A DNA stretch of 64,000 nt from Allocoprobacillus halotolerans (GCF_024399475.1 NZ_CP101620.1:558001-622000); one strand, 5' to 3'. Shown: positions 46,783-56,766, counted from the first letter of the stretch. A program made the numbers and translations. Notes: generated by a model not told the origin, from the letters alone.

Positions 46783-47031
46783 ATGGATGAATATGAAAAA
46801 CAGGTAATGGTCAATCATTTCCCTGACATGATTGACTTTCAATTTTTAATACCACCAATTATGTTGTTGCTTCCATATACATCAGAATCTATAAATAGAA
46901 TTCTCAATGATATTACTCAAGACCAAATGACGATTTCTAAATTTCCAAGTCAGGTTATTCAGGCTCATTTGCCATATATCGAAAAAAGAAACGTAATCAA
47001 TGTTTATCCACTATTTAATCTCAATGAATAG
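46783..47031 (+). CDS. Short open frame of unknown status
   Basis: 82 codons with no convincing ribosome-binding site (nothing purine-rich at the right distance). The composition is plausible for protein (two proline-rich hydrophobic stretches, charged ends) but no family is recognised. It sits in a gap of about 480 bases (46700-47180). In the same gap, a minus-strand frame near 46680-46800 contains DIMVQFNAPKRLVIDNF, which also looks protein-like, so the whole gap may be decayed coding DNA. Confidence 0.25.
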   Translation: MDEYEKQVMVNHFPDMIDFQFLIPPIMLLLPYTSESINRILNDITQDQMTISKFPSQVIQAHLPYIEKRNVINVYPLFNLNE

Positions 47032-47103
47032 ACATATATTTGAAACATAGGATAGTTATGGACTGTTCTTTTTATACAATAAAACAGAAAAAAAGCATCT
47101 TTG

Positions 47104-47132
47104 TTGACAATTCATAACATAAAATGTAGTAT
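47104..47132 (+). promoter_or_regulatory. Promoter of the DUF2871 gene
   Basis: TTGACA (47104-47109), 17-base spacer, TAGTAT (47127-47132). A small hairpin-forming TGCTAT...ATAGCA lies in the short leader. Confidence 0.7.
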
Positions 47133-47180
47133 AGCAAATAAATATTATATGCTATAAAATAGCAGGATTGGAGAAACATT

Positions 47181-47603
47181 ATGAAAAAAATGATAAATAC
47201 TTCTTTTATGTACTTAATACTTGCTTTAGTGGCAGGTGTCTTTTACAGAGAATTTACAAAGTTTAATGCCTTTAGCGGACAAACAGCACTTGGTATAGTT
47301 CATACTCATTTCTTTATATTAGGCGTTATATTTTTTCTTATCTTGACTCTTTTTATCAAGAATTTCCCTCAAATTTTAGATTATAAAGGTTTGAATAAGT
47401 TCTATATTTTATATAACATTTCAGTTATCTTATTTACTATAATGTTGTTAGTAAGAGGAACTATGGAAGTTTTAGGAACACCTTTATCATCTGCAGTTGA
47501 TGCCTCTATTTCAGGAATTGCAGGTATTTCTCATATTTTATTAACAGTAAGTCTTGTTTATTTCTTTGTTATTATTAAAAAAAGTATAGTCAATCATGAC
47601 TAA
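47181..47603 (+). CDS. DUF2871 family membrane protein
   Basis: 140 residues with four hydrophobic segments (about 7-27, 40-60, 72-92 and 105-130). The segment TALGIVHTHFFILGVIFF contains the conserved His pair region seen in DUF2871 proteins. Function unknown. Monocistronic, with its own promoter and terminator. Confidence 0.85.
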   Translation: MKKMINTSFMYLILALVAGVFYREFTKFNAFSGQTALGIVHTHFFILGVIFFLILTLFIKNFPQILDYKGLNKFYILYNISVILFTIMLLVRGTMEVLGTPLSSAVDASISGIAGISHILLTVSLVYFFVIIKKSIVNHD

Positions 47604-47635
47604 AGCTATAATGATTACTTCATTATAGCTTTTTA
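47602..47635 (+). terminator. Terminator of the DUF2871 gene
   Basis: AAAGCTATAATGA (47602-47614) pairs with TCATTATAGCTTT (47620-47632); followed by TTTT. Confidence 0.85.
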
Positions 47636-47694
47636 TATATAGAAATATCTTTCATCAAATAGAAACCTGAATAACTCAGATTTCTCTATCATTT

Positions 47695-49702
47695 CTAATA
47701 TTTTACTATACGATAATAAGTTCTTGATGTAAAAGCATAAACCACAGCATAGACAATAGCAACAATAACAACTGAAATCATTGTACAAACAATGAAAAGA
47801 TTGATACCTGCTGTGACAAGGAAACTAAACATCATTGTAATCATATTGAATGCAAAAGCCATATGAATGACTGAAACAACCAATGGCAAAAAGAAGAAAA
47901 TTAAGACTTGAGAACGAATCGTCTGTTTCACTTCTTTAGCACTCATTCCGACCTTCTGCATGATTTCAAAACGTTTTTGATCCTCATATCCTTCAGATAA
48001 TTGTTTATAATACATAATTAAAATTGTTGCCATTAAGAATAAGATGCCTAAGAATATTCCTAAAAAGAATAAGCTGCCATATAATTCCATCAACATTAAA
48101 CGAACTGTATATTGTGATGATGCATAAAATGATAAATCTCCGTGTTGGCTTGATAAGCCTGTATAAAATTGTTCTAAACATTTATCAAGAATATCCTGTG
48201 CTTCTTTTTCCTTTGACTGATCATTATAGACAATGGAAAGACTTTCTGTTGGTTTAATGGTATCACCAAAGAAGATTGACATCATTTCTTGTATCGTTTC
48301 TTCATCTTTCATAATCACAATTAGATTTCTTTCAGCCGTAGGATTTTCATTTGTTAATAGATATGGTTGATGAATGACTTCTTTAATCTGATATTGTTTT
48401 TGATCCATATCTAAAGTTTTTCCAAACTGGAAGAAATTACTTGTTACCAAAACTTCATTATCTTTTAAATGCACATTTTGATGATAAGCACGATTATATT
48501 CATCTTCAGTGATTCCAAATAAATATCCCACAATAAAATCATTTGAATCTTCATCGGTGATAATGCGCTTGTTATCTTGGAAACGTACACTGACTCCATA
48601 TCTTTGCGTATGAATAAAGCTTTTTATTCCAATATCATTTTTTTGTAATTGATTTTGCATATTGGTATATAAAGACTGAAACTCTTTTTGAGTAGGTAAT
48701 GTTTCATCTTCATAACCATAGACTTTTAAATAATAGCTATCTTGTTGATAAGAAGTAATCGTATCTTCAATTCCAAAATATAAAGAAACTGTACTCGATA
48801 ACATGACTAATATACATGTACATAAAATACAAATACTTGCTAAACCAACTGCATTTTGTTTCATACGATAAATCAGTTGTGCAACAGAAGTAAAATGTTT
48901 TGTTTGATAATAAAAACGTTTATTCTTTTTTAAGAATTTTAAAATTGTAATTGAACCAGCAGTAAATAAACAATAGGTTCCAATAATAACCAATATAACT
49001 GCTCCAAAAATAATGCAACTGCCGTCATAGGATCATCAATAGTCAAAGCAATATAATATCCTACTCCTAAAGAAAGCAAACCAATAATAGTTAATAACCA
49101 TTTGGTTTTTGGCTCTTTTTCACCACTTTGTGCTCCTCTTAATAATTCTACTGGATTTGATAATTGAATCTGAATCACATGAATTAAATAAGAAATAAGA
49201 TAAATGGGTAAAAATACAATGATAGTTAAAAGGAAAGAAGACCATGAAATATGAAAAGTAATGTTCGAAGATAATCCCATTAAATGAATTAATAGTAATG
49301 ATGCTAACTGACTAAAAATAATGCCAAATACAAATCCCATCACTAATGAAACAAATGTTGTCACTATTGTTTCATATAACATCATAATCATAATATGTTT
49401 CTTTTCTAATCCTAAAATGTTATATAAAGCCAATTCTTTTTTCGACGTTTCATCAAAAAACTATTCATATAAAACAAGAAAATCACAGCAAAAATCACAA
49501 TAACAATCTTTCCTAAATTCAAAATCACATGCATCGTTGTTGAACCCGTAGCCATTGCATCTATTCCTTGATGTGATGAAAGATAATTAATCAAATAAAA
49601 CATCATGACAGTAAAAGAACTTGTAATTAAATAAGGAAAATAAAGTTTAGAATTTTTCTTTAAGTTTGTTAATGCAAGACGAGGATAAAAGAAAGATTTC
49701 AT
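47695..49702 (-). CDS. BceB-type ABC transporter permease (frame broken twice)
   Basis: Three frames form one permease of about 669 residues from ATG 49702 (GGAGGG upstream). It has about ten hydrophobic segments with the FtsX-like repeats of BceB proteins, and the long extracellular domain (about residues 270-480, LKVYGYEDETLPTQ... to SSQYTVRLML) typical of peptide-sensing permeases. Breaks: a T6 run on the plus strand (49437-49442; one more base gives RRKKELALYNILGLEKK) and an A5 run (49006-49010; gives ALFFGAVILVIIGTY). It would pull antimicrobial peptides such as bacitracin or lantibiotics off their target and signal to the kinase. Confidence 0.9.
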
Positions 49703-49703
49703 C

Positions 49704-50462
49704 TTATTTCCCTCCTGTCGCAAGTAATGTTAAAGTATCTGAAATACTTTGATACATCTGTTGATTCGTTTGATTTCCTTTATAAATTTGATGGAAGACT
49801 TCACCATCTCTAATAAATAAAACACGTGATGCATAGCTTGCCGCTTTGGTACTATGTGTAACCATTAAAATTGTTTGTCCTTCTTGATTCACAGCATCAA
49901 AGATTTCCAATAATTGATCAGTTGATTTAGAATCAAGGGCTCCTGTTGGTTCATCAGCTAGGACGATTTGAGGATGAGTAATTAATGCTCTAGCAACGGC
50001 AACTCTTTGTTTTTGTCCACCTGAAATTTCATAAGGATATTTTTCTAATAGATTTTCGATGCCAAGTTTTGGAGCTAAAGCTTTGATTTTTTGTTTCATC
50101 ACTGGATAAGGTTCTTTAGATAAAACAAGTGGTAAAAAGATATTGTCTTTGACTGAAAAAGTATCTAATAAATTAAAATCCTGAAAAACAAATCCCAAAT
50201 TCTTTCTTCTAAATTCTGAAATTTCTTTTTCTTTTAAATGCGTAATATCCTTTCCATTTAATAAAACTTGACCACTGGTTGGTTGATCCAATGAAGCCAG
50301 TATATTCAATAAAGTTGTTTTCCCACTTCCTGATTCACCCATAATCGCTACATATTCACCTTCTTCTACACTAAAAGTGACATTGGATAAAGCTTGAACC
50401 TGTTGGTTTGAAAAACGTGTTGTATAAATTTTCTTTAAATTTTTAACTTCTAGTAATGACAT
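49704..50462 (-). CDS. BceA-type ABC transporter ATPase
   Basis: 252 residues from ATG 50462 (AGGAGG with correct spacing; the earlier ATG abuts it). Walker A GESGSGKTTLL, Q-loop FVFQDFNLLDTF, signature ISGGQKQRVAVARAL, Walker B IVLADEPTGALD, H-loop VTHS. MacB/LolD-like ATPase powering the BceB-type permease encoded next. Part of the kinase-regulator-transporter operon. Confidence 0.95.
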   Translation of the reverse strand: MSLLEVKNLKKIYTTRFSNQQVQALSNVTFSVEEGEYVAIMGESGSGKTTLLNILASLDQPTSGQVLLNGKDITHLKEKEISEFRRKNLGFVFQDFNLLDTFSVKDNIFLPLVLSKEPYPVMKQKIKALAPKLGIENLLEKYPYEISGGQKQRVAVARALITHPQIVLADEPTGALDSKSTDQLLEIFDAVNQEGQTILMVTHSTKAASYASRVLFIRDGEVFHQIYKGNQTNQQMYQSISDTLTLLATGGK

Positions 50463-50564
50463 TGTCATACCTCCTTTTTACACTTATAGTTTATAGAAAA
50501 AGAGAAATATGTACCATTGATTTATCTTACAATTTCCCTTTATGAACTTACAATTCTGTAAGAT

Positions 50565-51548
50565 TTATTCAACTTGTAAATCTTGAACATGAAAATCAAT
50601 CATCACTGTTGTGCCAATCCCCTGTTTAGATGACATATGAATCGGGTGTCCTAAATACTTTAAAATTCTCGCACAAAGATAAAGTCCTAAACCACTGGCT
50701 TTTTTATCCATTCTACCATTATATCCTGTAAATCCTTTTTCAAAGATTCTTGGTAAATCTTCTTCCTTGATTCCAATCCCACTATCTTCAATATACAGCA
50801 CTTCATCTTTAACATAAATATGAATACCACCCTTTTTAGTATATTTTAAAGCATTGGATAAAAGCTGTTCCAAGACAAAAGATAACCATTTTTCATCTGT
50901 TAAAACTTTTAAATCAATCTCATCTAGTTGTAAAGATAACTTCTTTTGAATAAAGAAAGTGGCTTGTTTTTTAAAACATCTTGAACAATATCATTTAAAT
51001 CATAATATTGAATACGTAAATCTGATGAAATCTGTCCTAATTTCATATAATGCAAAGCCATATCCACATATTGTTCAATCTTTAAAACTTGTAAAAGCAT
51101 CTCATGAGTAGAAGCATTTTGTGAATTGATTAATAGACGCAAAGCAAATATCGGTGTTTTAATTTGATGAACCCACATTGTAAAATAATCCAACATTTCC
51201 TGATTATTATTTTCATGAAATTCTTTCGTTTCTTTCAATAATTCATTGATTTGATAAAGTAATTGTTGGTACTGTTTTTCAATATATAAAGAACTGTGGG
51301 GTAAATCTAAAACAAAGATATCATTCAATTGGGGTAGATGTTCTAAACGACGTGTTTTACGATAATATAATATATAATCAATACAAAAAATAAACAACCA
51401 GTAAAACAAGACATAAAATTGTGGCATATTGAATCGCAGCAATTAAAGCGTGATATAAATATAAAATCATATAAAATATGAAGATAAAAGATAAAGAAAG
51501 AATATAAAAAGCTTTTTTATCATAGAAATAATGCAATAATTTATTCAT
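50565..51548 (-). CDS. BceS-type sensor histidine kinase (frame broken twice)
   Basis: About 327 residues from ATG 51548, which overlaps the regulator stop by eight bases. Two N-terminal membrane helices with a very short extracellular loop, the intramembrane-sensing layout; phosphoacceptor His in MWVHQIKTPI; N-box LEQLLSNALKYTKKG; G-boxes DSGIGIKEEDLPRIFEKGFTG and GLGLYL. Frame breaks at an A6 run on the plus strand (51385-51390, one too many or two too few) and a T6 run (50967-50972, one too few: DVLKKQATFFIQKKLS). Such kinases detect peptide antibiotics through the BceAB transporter. Confidence 0.9.
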
Positions 51549-52218
51549 AAGATAATTTATAACCTAATCCTTTTTTAGTTTGTATCAAATGTTCAATATG
51601 AAAATCATCTAGTTTTTTCCTTAATCTATTCATATTCACACTTAAAGTATTATCATCAATAAATTCATTACTTTGCCATAATGCCATCATTAAATCATCA
51701 CGTGATACAAATGTTTCTGATTTTTCAAATAAGATTTGTAAAATCTTTAATTCATTTTTTGTAAGATCAATCGTTTGTTCATGATATGAAATCGTTGCAT
51801 CTAAAATATTTAAAACCAGTGCTTTATAAGTTAAAACTTGTATAGATTTAGAAAATGAATAAGTACGACGTAATAAAGCCTGAATCTTAGCTGTTAAAAC
51901 AGAAAAATCAAAAGGCTTGGTTATAAAATCATCCCCGCCCATTGAAATTGCCATGACAATATTCATATTTTCACTGGCAGAAGAAATGAAAATAATCGGT
52001 ACGGATGATACTTTACGTATCTGTTCACACCAGTGATAACCGTTATAAAATGGCAAAGAAATATCTAATAATACAAGTTCTGGTTGCAAATCTAGATATT
52101 TTTCTAAGACATGTTCAAAATCATCAATCACATGTACTTTGTAATTCCATGTTTCTAAATGTTTCTGTAAAGATGAAGCAATGACTTCATCATCTTCAAC
52201 AATCATAATTTTTTGCAT
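51541..52218 (-). CDS. OmpR-family response regulator (BceR-like)
   Basis: 225 residues from ATG 52218 (AGGTG upstream). Receiver domain: acidic pair EDDE near residue 9, phosphoacceptor Asp in LVLLDISLPFYNG (about 52), Lys in ITKPFDF. C-terminal winged helix with DLTKNELKILQILFE and NTLSVNMNRLRKKLDD. It would activate the transporter genes downstream when the kinase senses peptide. Intact, between the WYL regulator and the kinase. Confidence 0.94.
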   Translation of the reverse strand: MQKIMIVEDDEVIASSLQKHLETWNYKVHVIDDFEHVLEKYLDLQPELVLLDISLPFYNGYHWCEQIRKVSSVPIIFISSASENMNIVMAISMGGDDFITKPFDFSVLTAKIQALLRRTYSFSKSIQVLTYKALVLNILDATISYHEQTIDLTKNELKILQILFEKSETFVSRDDLMMALWQSNEFIDDNTLSVNMNRLRKKLDDFHIEHLIQTKKGLGYKLSYE

Positions 52219-52236
52219 TTTCATCACCTGCTTGTA

Positions 52237-53232
52237 TTATAGCACATCTTGATAAAGGTTGTGCATAGCTTTTATACGGGCTTTCATTTCATCTTGCAAA
52301 TATTTGGGTGAAATGACTTTGATTTGTGTTTGCATCATCATGATCCAGCCAATCAACCCCTCGGAAATAGATACATCTTCAATTGTTAATAAAAGTCTAT
52401 CCTGATATAAACGTTGCACTTTCATCTGTTGACCAAAACGTGAAACCATTTCTCTTAACTGTTTATAATCACATTCAATCACTAATGTATCATGATGATG
52501 TGATATAAACATATTCATCATTTTTTCTATTTCATTTTGAATATCAAACTGTTCACGAATATCTATGTATCCGTTATTTAGGGTCTGTATTTTACGCATA
52601 CGATCAATACGATAGTTCGTTAATTGTCCAAGATGTTTTTCATTATAAGCAATCATATAATAATGATTGTTTTGAGAAGTGAATGAATAAGGTGAAACAA
52701 TATATTGTTTTTCTTTATTTCCTCTTTGTGATGCCACTTCTACTAATTGATCTTTTTGAATATCATAATCAATATATTCAAAAGTGATAGCTTTTTGATG
52801 TTCAATAGCTTTCATAATGACGGATAAATTTACAAAAGAGAGAAAAGAATGTTGACGTTGACTGGATTCAAAGAAAATCAAGCGTTGTTGTTGGTGAAAA
52901 GAAGATAAAAACAATAATTTATGTTGGAGTTTTTGTTGATCTTCCTGATTTAAATCTTGATGAAAAGCCAGTTGGTCTAATAAAAACTGTAACTGTCCAT
53001 CATCAAAAATATCTTCATCTATTTGATAGCCTTTACGATGATATGTGATAATCAAATCACGTTGTAACCATTCATAAAAGAAATCATTAATTTGTTGAAT
53101 ACAGGTACGCACTGTTTTAATATCAACTTTGATGCCTTCTTTTTCCAGCAATATCTGTATTTCACTTGCCATAATGGCTTGTTTGGACGAAGATAAGATA
53201 ATCTTTAAAACATAAAACATTCTTTTTCCCAT
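52237..53232 (-). CDS. WYL domain transcriptional regulator
   Basis: 331 residues. An N-terminal winged helix-turn-helix (about residues 8-70; YVLKIILSSSKQAIMASEIQ), then a WYL/SH3-like domain with the QYIVSPYSFTSQNNHYYMIAY motif (about 190-215) and a C-terminal WCX-type extension. WYL domains bind nucleic acid or nucleotide-like ligands and are found in DNA-damage and defence regulators. AGGAG precedes ATG 53232. It lies 9 bases after the orphan 53242 gene and 19 bases before the response regulator. Confidence 0.92.
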   Translation of the reverse strand: MGKRMFYVLKIILSSSKQAIMASEIQILLEKEGIKVDIKTVRTCIQQINDFFYEWLQRDLIITYHRKGYQIDEDIFDDGQLQFLLDQLAFHQDLNQEDQQKLQHKLLFLSSFHQQQRLIFFESSQRQHSFLSFVNLSVIMKAIEHQKAITFEYIDYDIQKDQLVEVASQRGNKEKQYIVSPYSFTSQNNHYYMIAYNEKHLGQLTNYRIDRMRKIQTLNNGYIDIREQFDIQNEIEKMMNMFISHHHDTLVIECDYKQLREMVSRFGQQMKVQRLYQDRLLLTIEDVSISEGLIGWIMMMQTQIKVISPKYLQDEMKARIKAMHNLYQDVL

Positions 53233-53241
53233 AATACACTC

Positions 53242-53844
53242 CTAATGACTCATAACCAACTGATAACTGCTTTGTTTCGTATAATGTCGCATTAAAGATA
53301 GGTAGTCTTTCATACTATAACTGCCTAGTAAATCTAACACAATTTCATCTTCACAACTTTCTAATTTTAACAAATATTGATAAGCTAAATGATATTGATC
53401 TTCTAGTAAACACATCTTCGCACATTCTAAAGCCTCAACGTGATATTGATGATATAAAATAGACATGATTTCCATTAAACTCATTCTTTCAAAAGGAATT
53501 AAATAGCGAATTACACAATATTCCTGTAAAGCAATACTTTTTTTAACAATCTTACGAAAGATTTGTTCCTTTAATTGCATGTATTCCTGATGTGAAAATA
53601 AACAGTTCATCATCATTAATTCATATTCCATTTCCTCAAAGTTTTGTGTCTGATATAAGTGTTTTAAAGCGAGTATAAAAATCTGTTGATAGATCTTTGG
53701 ATTTGAAAAACATTGTTGCCATTGTTTTTCATTCAAACACTCCGCTAATAATTCTAAAGTGTGTTGATCTTGAATAAGATTCAAAACGTATTTTTTCTTT
53801 TTTGCGAATGTTATCATTTTTGGACTTTGATAGTTATTTTTCAT
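53242..53844 (-). CDS. Helical protein of unknown function, partner of the WYL regulator
   Basis: About 200 residues from ATG 53844 (AAGGAG nine bases upstream; the ATG three codons earlier abuts the site). Predicted all-helical, rich in Leu, Gln, Tyr and Glu, with repeated ~35-residue helical hairpins (ECLNEKQWQQCFSNPKIYQQ; YHVEALECAKMCLLEDQYHLAYQYLLKLE) that look like TPR-like repeats. No membrane segment or catalytic motif. The same pairing of a helical-repeat protein with a WYL protein occurs in other Firmicutes; function unknown. Confidence 0.65.
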   Translation of the reverse strand: MKNNYQSPKMITFAKKKKYVLNLIQDQHTLELLAECLNEKQWQQCFSNPKIYQQIFILALKHLYQTQNFEEMEYELMMMNCLFSHQEYMQLKEQIFRKIVKKSIALQEYCVIRYLIPFERMSLMEIMSILYHQYHVEALECAKMCLLEDQYHLAYQYLLKLESCEDEIVLDLLGSYSMKDYLSLMRHYTKQSSYQLVMSH

Positions 53845-53859
53845 ATATGTCATCTCCTT

Positions 53860-53997
53860 GTATTATCATTATACCCATTTTATGATTTTGAAGATGACTT
53901 TATACCTATTTTAACACCGAAAAAACGGTGTTAAAATACTTTTTTATATTTTTAAAGAAAAAGCTATGATCTTAGACCATAACTTATATTTGTGATT
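53860..53997. repeat. 138-bp direct repeat, left copy (IS target duplication)
   Basis: Identical base for base to 55926-56063. It contains the region upstream of the 53844 gene, a hairpin with perfect 11-bp arms (TTTTAACACCG/CGGTGTTAAAA, 53909-53936), and the last 14 bases of the ABC permease gene copied from the right side. The IS at 53998-55925 lies exactly between the copies. Confidence 0.95.
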
Positions 53998-54059
53998 CCC
54001 GTCTTTAGGAGTTCTCACTATATTTTTTAGTAATCCTTTTTCATCAAATATCATATTAC

Positions 54060-54081
54060 GCCGATTTTATCGGCTTTTTTT
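54060..54081 (+). terminator. Terminator at the left end of the IS
   Basis: GCCGAT/ATCGGC stem (54060-54065, 54069-54074) followed by a long T-run. IS elements often carry one to stop outside transcripts from reading into the transposase. Confidence 0.75.
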
Positions 54082-54161
54082 GTTTTTTATCTTTTTTTTA
54101 TTTATTTTTTATGTTATAATTTATATAGTGATACTAGTGATATCTATTATGGAGGTTATTT

Positions 54162-55841
54162 ATGGCTTATTTTCTTAAAAAAACTCATCGTAATGGGCGT
54201 ACTTATCTTTCTATCGTGGAAAGTTACTATTCCCCTCAAAAACGCTGCGGAGCTCATCGCACCTTTAAATCTCTCGCTTCTGTCGAATCTTGGAAAGCCA
54301 AAGGAATCGAGGATCCTATCGCTCATTTCCAAAAAGAAGTCGATGCTCTTAATGATGAAATTTCTAACAGTCAGGCTCTCAAAATTTCTGAATCATCTCC
54401 TGAACTTTATTTAGGATATTTTCCTTTTGTTTCTTTATTGAATAAAATGAACATCAAAAAGTTTGTTGACTATTTCAATATTTCCAATTCCTTTGAATTC
54501 GATCTGTATGAATTGCTTTCCTCTCTTGTTTTTGCCCGACTTGTGAATCCCTGCAGTAAGCATAAGACTTTTCACGAGGTTCTTCCCCAGCTGAAGGATC
54601 CTGTCCATTTTTCTTATGACCAACTTTTAGACGGTCTTGCCTTCATGGGCAATGATTACGGCAAGTTCATCGAGATTTTTAATGAGCAGATGAAGAAAGT
54701 CTATCATATCAATACTTCAAAGACTTATTTTGATTGTACCAATTTCTATTTTGAAATCGACAAGGAAGATGATTTTAGAAGAAAGGGGCCATCAAAAGAA
54801 AACAGAAAAGACCCTATTGTGAGTTTGGGGCTATTGCTCGATGCCAATCAAATCCCTATTGGCATGAAGCTGTTTCCTGGTAATGAAAGTGAAAAGCCAG
54901 TCTTAAGAGATGTGATTCATGATCTTAAAAAGAAAAACCAAATTTCAGGAAAAACTATACATGTAGCTGACAAGGGATTGAACTGCACTCAAAACATTGC
55001 TTTTTCTAAAGAAAATGGAGATGGCTATTTATTCTCCAAATCTGTCAAGACTCTCCCTGAAAAAGAAAAGATATGGGTATTGTTGAATAATGAAGACTGG
55101 AAAGAAATAAAAAATGATAATGGTACATTATTATACAGATATAAGTCATGCATTGACAAATTTCCTTATCATATAGAAATTGATGGGAAAAAGAAGACTA
55201 TATATTTTACTGAGAAACGAGTAGTGACTTATAATCCAAAGCTTGCATCTAAAAAAAGATATGAAATCAGCAAACAGGTTGAAAAGGCAAGAAGCCTATG
55301 TTACAGTCAGGCAAAAAGAGCCGAATATGGAGATCTAGGAAAATACGTTAATTTCACTAATGAAAATGGAGAAAAAGCAAAGGCAACAATCAATGAAGAC
55401 ATCATAGAAAAAGAACTTGAACTGGCAGGTTATAATTTATTGATCACATCAGAAACAAATATGAAGTCAACAGACATCTACAATACCTATCACAATTTAT
55501 GGAGGATAGAAGAATCATTTAGAATAATGAAATCCGATTTGGATGCCAGACCAGTATTCCTTCAAAAAGAAAACAGTATAAAGGGACATTTTTTGATATG
55601 TTACCTGGCAGTATTATTGGAAAGAATATTCCAATTCAAAATCTTGAACAATAAATATAGTACACAGGAAATTATGAAATTTGTAAAAAGTTTTAAGATA
55701 GTCAAGGGAGAAAGTAAATATATCAACGTAACAACATCAAGCAAGTTCATAAAAGACTTTGAGCAAATGACAAAATTACCGTTAACAAATTATTACTTGA
55801 CAGAAAGGCAAGTAAAACAAATATTCAGGTACAAAATATAA
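54162..55841 (+). CDS. IS1634 family transposase (intact)
   Basis: 559 residues; GGAGG precedes ATG 54162, TATAAT at 54115-54120 is a likely -10. DDE residues: Asp in KTYFDCTNFYFE, Asp in HVADKGLNCTQN, Glu in the YHNLWRIEESFRIMKSDL signature (Y-x2-R-x3-E-x6-K). The N-terminal KKTHRNGRTYLSIVESYYSP is typical of the family. The frame is intact and the flanking repeat is perfect, so this copy inserted recently and may be active. Confidence 0.95.
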   Translation: MAYFLKKTHRNGRTYLSIVESYYSPQKRCGAHRTFKSLASVESWKAKGIEDPIAHFQKEVDALNDEISNSQALKISESSPELYLGYFPFVSLLNKMNIKKFVDYFNISNSFEFDLYELLSSLVFARLVNPCSKHKTFHEVLPQLKDPVHFSYDQLLDGLAFMGNDYGKFIEIFNEQMKKVYHINTSKTYFDCTNFYFEIDKEDDFRRKGPSKENRKDPIVSLGLLLDANQIPIGMKLFPGNESEKPVLRDVIHDLKKKNQISGKTIHVADKGLNCTQNIAFSKENGDGYLFSKSVKTLPEKEKIWVLLNNEDWKEIKNDNGTLLYRYKSCIDKFPYHIEIDGKKKTIYFTEKRVVTYNPKLASKKRYEISKQVEKARSLCYSQAKRAEYGDLGKYVNFTNENGEKAKATINEDIIEKELELAGYNLLITSETNMKSTDIYNTYHNLWRIEESFRIMKSDLDARPVFLQKENSIKGHFLICYLAVLLERIFQFKILNNKYSTQEIMKFVKSFKIVKGESKYINVTTSSKFIKDFEQMTKLPLTNYYLTERQVKQIFRYKI

Positions 55842-55842
55842 A

Positions 55843-55882
55843 AAAGCAGTAGCAATCACTTAAAAGATTACTACTGTTTTTC
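55843..55882 (+). terminator. Terminator of the IS1634-like transposase
   Basis: AAGCAGTAGCAATC pairs with GATTACTACTGTTT (two wobble pairs), followed by a T-run. Confidence 0.75.
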
Positions 55883-55925
55883 AATGAAAGTCTCACTATA
55901 TTTTAATGTTGGATACCAAAGTCAG

Positions 55926-56063
55926 GTATTATCATTATACCCATTTTATGATTTTGAAGATGACTTTATACCTATTTTAACACCGAAAAAACGGTGTTAA
56001 AATACTTTTTTATATTTTTAAAGAAAAAGCTATGATCTTAGACCATAACTTATATTTGTGATT
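55926..56063. repeat. 138-bp direct repeat, right copy
   Basis: Identical to 53860-53997. Its hairpin lies at 55975-56002. The last 14 bases are the 3' end of the permease gene, which shows that this side is the original location of that part. Confidence 0.95.
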
Positions 56064-56766
56064 TGTAGACTAATGTATAAGCAATCAATGAAAAACATGC
56101 ACTAACAACAAGATAAAACAAGAATGGATTCAACAACATAATACCTTGTTTCGTTATCCCAAAAAGATGGGAAATGACTTGTAAACAATCATAAAGAAAT
56201 GATGTTGGAAAAACATATGTGACTAACATTGGAACAATTAAAACCAAGATTAATCCAAGTGCTAAGGAAATAGGAATAAAGATTTTTTTACCAATACGAT
56301 TATAAATAATAACAATCATGTAAATAAACATAGCGACCATAAAATACATCAAAACAAGCCATAGCCATTGAAGAAAGATGGAATAAGAATGACCATAAAT
56401 CATCATAAATAAGGAATCATATGATGGCACAAAATAACAGATAAGCCAGGCAACCATGGTATCAATGAATCCCATCACAATACTTAAAAAGACAAACATA
56501 CCTAAAGTTGCTATAAAGGCATAACGTCTTGTAAACCCATTTTGTAATGCCATTTTAAAATCTTCTGAAAAACTTAGTCCCCCACTAATTCCTAAATAAA
56601 TACAAGTTGAAAATTCTACACTACGAAAACCAAAATGAGATGGATCTCCAACCACATAATTTAATATATAAGCAATCAAAACAATACTATACATAATCGC
56701 AAAATAGATACAAATTGATTTCAGTGTTGTCCAACACTGATATTGAATTAATGTTTTTAACTTCAT
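56050..56766 (-). CDS. ABC transporter permease of a YtrA-type operon
   Basis: 238 residues with six hydrophobic segments and no extracellular domain. The opening MKLKTLIQYQCWTTLKSICIY and the central FIDTMVAWLICYF are unremarkable ABC-2-like segments. AAGGAGG precedes ATG 56766, which overlaps the ATPase stop (ATGA). The GntR-ATPase-permease order is like ytrAB operons of Bacillus, linked to cell-wall antibiotic response. Confidence 0.85.
   Translation of the reverse strand: MKLKTLIQYQCWTTLKSICIYFAIMYSIVLIAYILNYVVGDPSHFGFRSVEFSTCIYLGISGGLSFSEDFKMALQNGFTRRYAFIATLGMFVFLSIVMGFIDTMVAWLICYFVPSYDSLFMMIYGHSYSIFLQWLWLVLMYFMVAMFIYMIVIIYNRIGKKIFIPISLALGLILVLIVPMLVTYVFPTSFLYDCLQVISHLFGITKQGIMLLNPFLFYLVVSACFSLIAYTLVYKSQI

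Larger units (their letters stand above)
53998..55925 (+). mobile_element. IS1634-like insertion sequence, 1928 bp, between 138-bp direct repeats
   Basis: Ends CCCGTCTTTAGG (left) and CCTGACTTTGGT (right, inverted) match at eight of twelve positions. A CTCACTATATTTT segment occurs near both ends in the same orientation. It carries one intact transposase, a terminator at its left end (54060-54081) that blocks incoming transcription, and one after the transposase (55843-55882). Confidence 0.88.

Noticed and set aside
46680-46810. Minus-strand peptide with DIMVQFNAPKRLVIDNF
   Set aside because: Only about 40 codons, no start or site, family not recognised; mentioned as part of a possibly decayed gap only.
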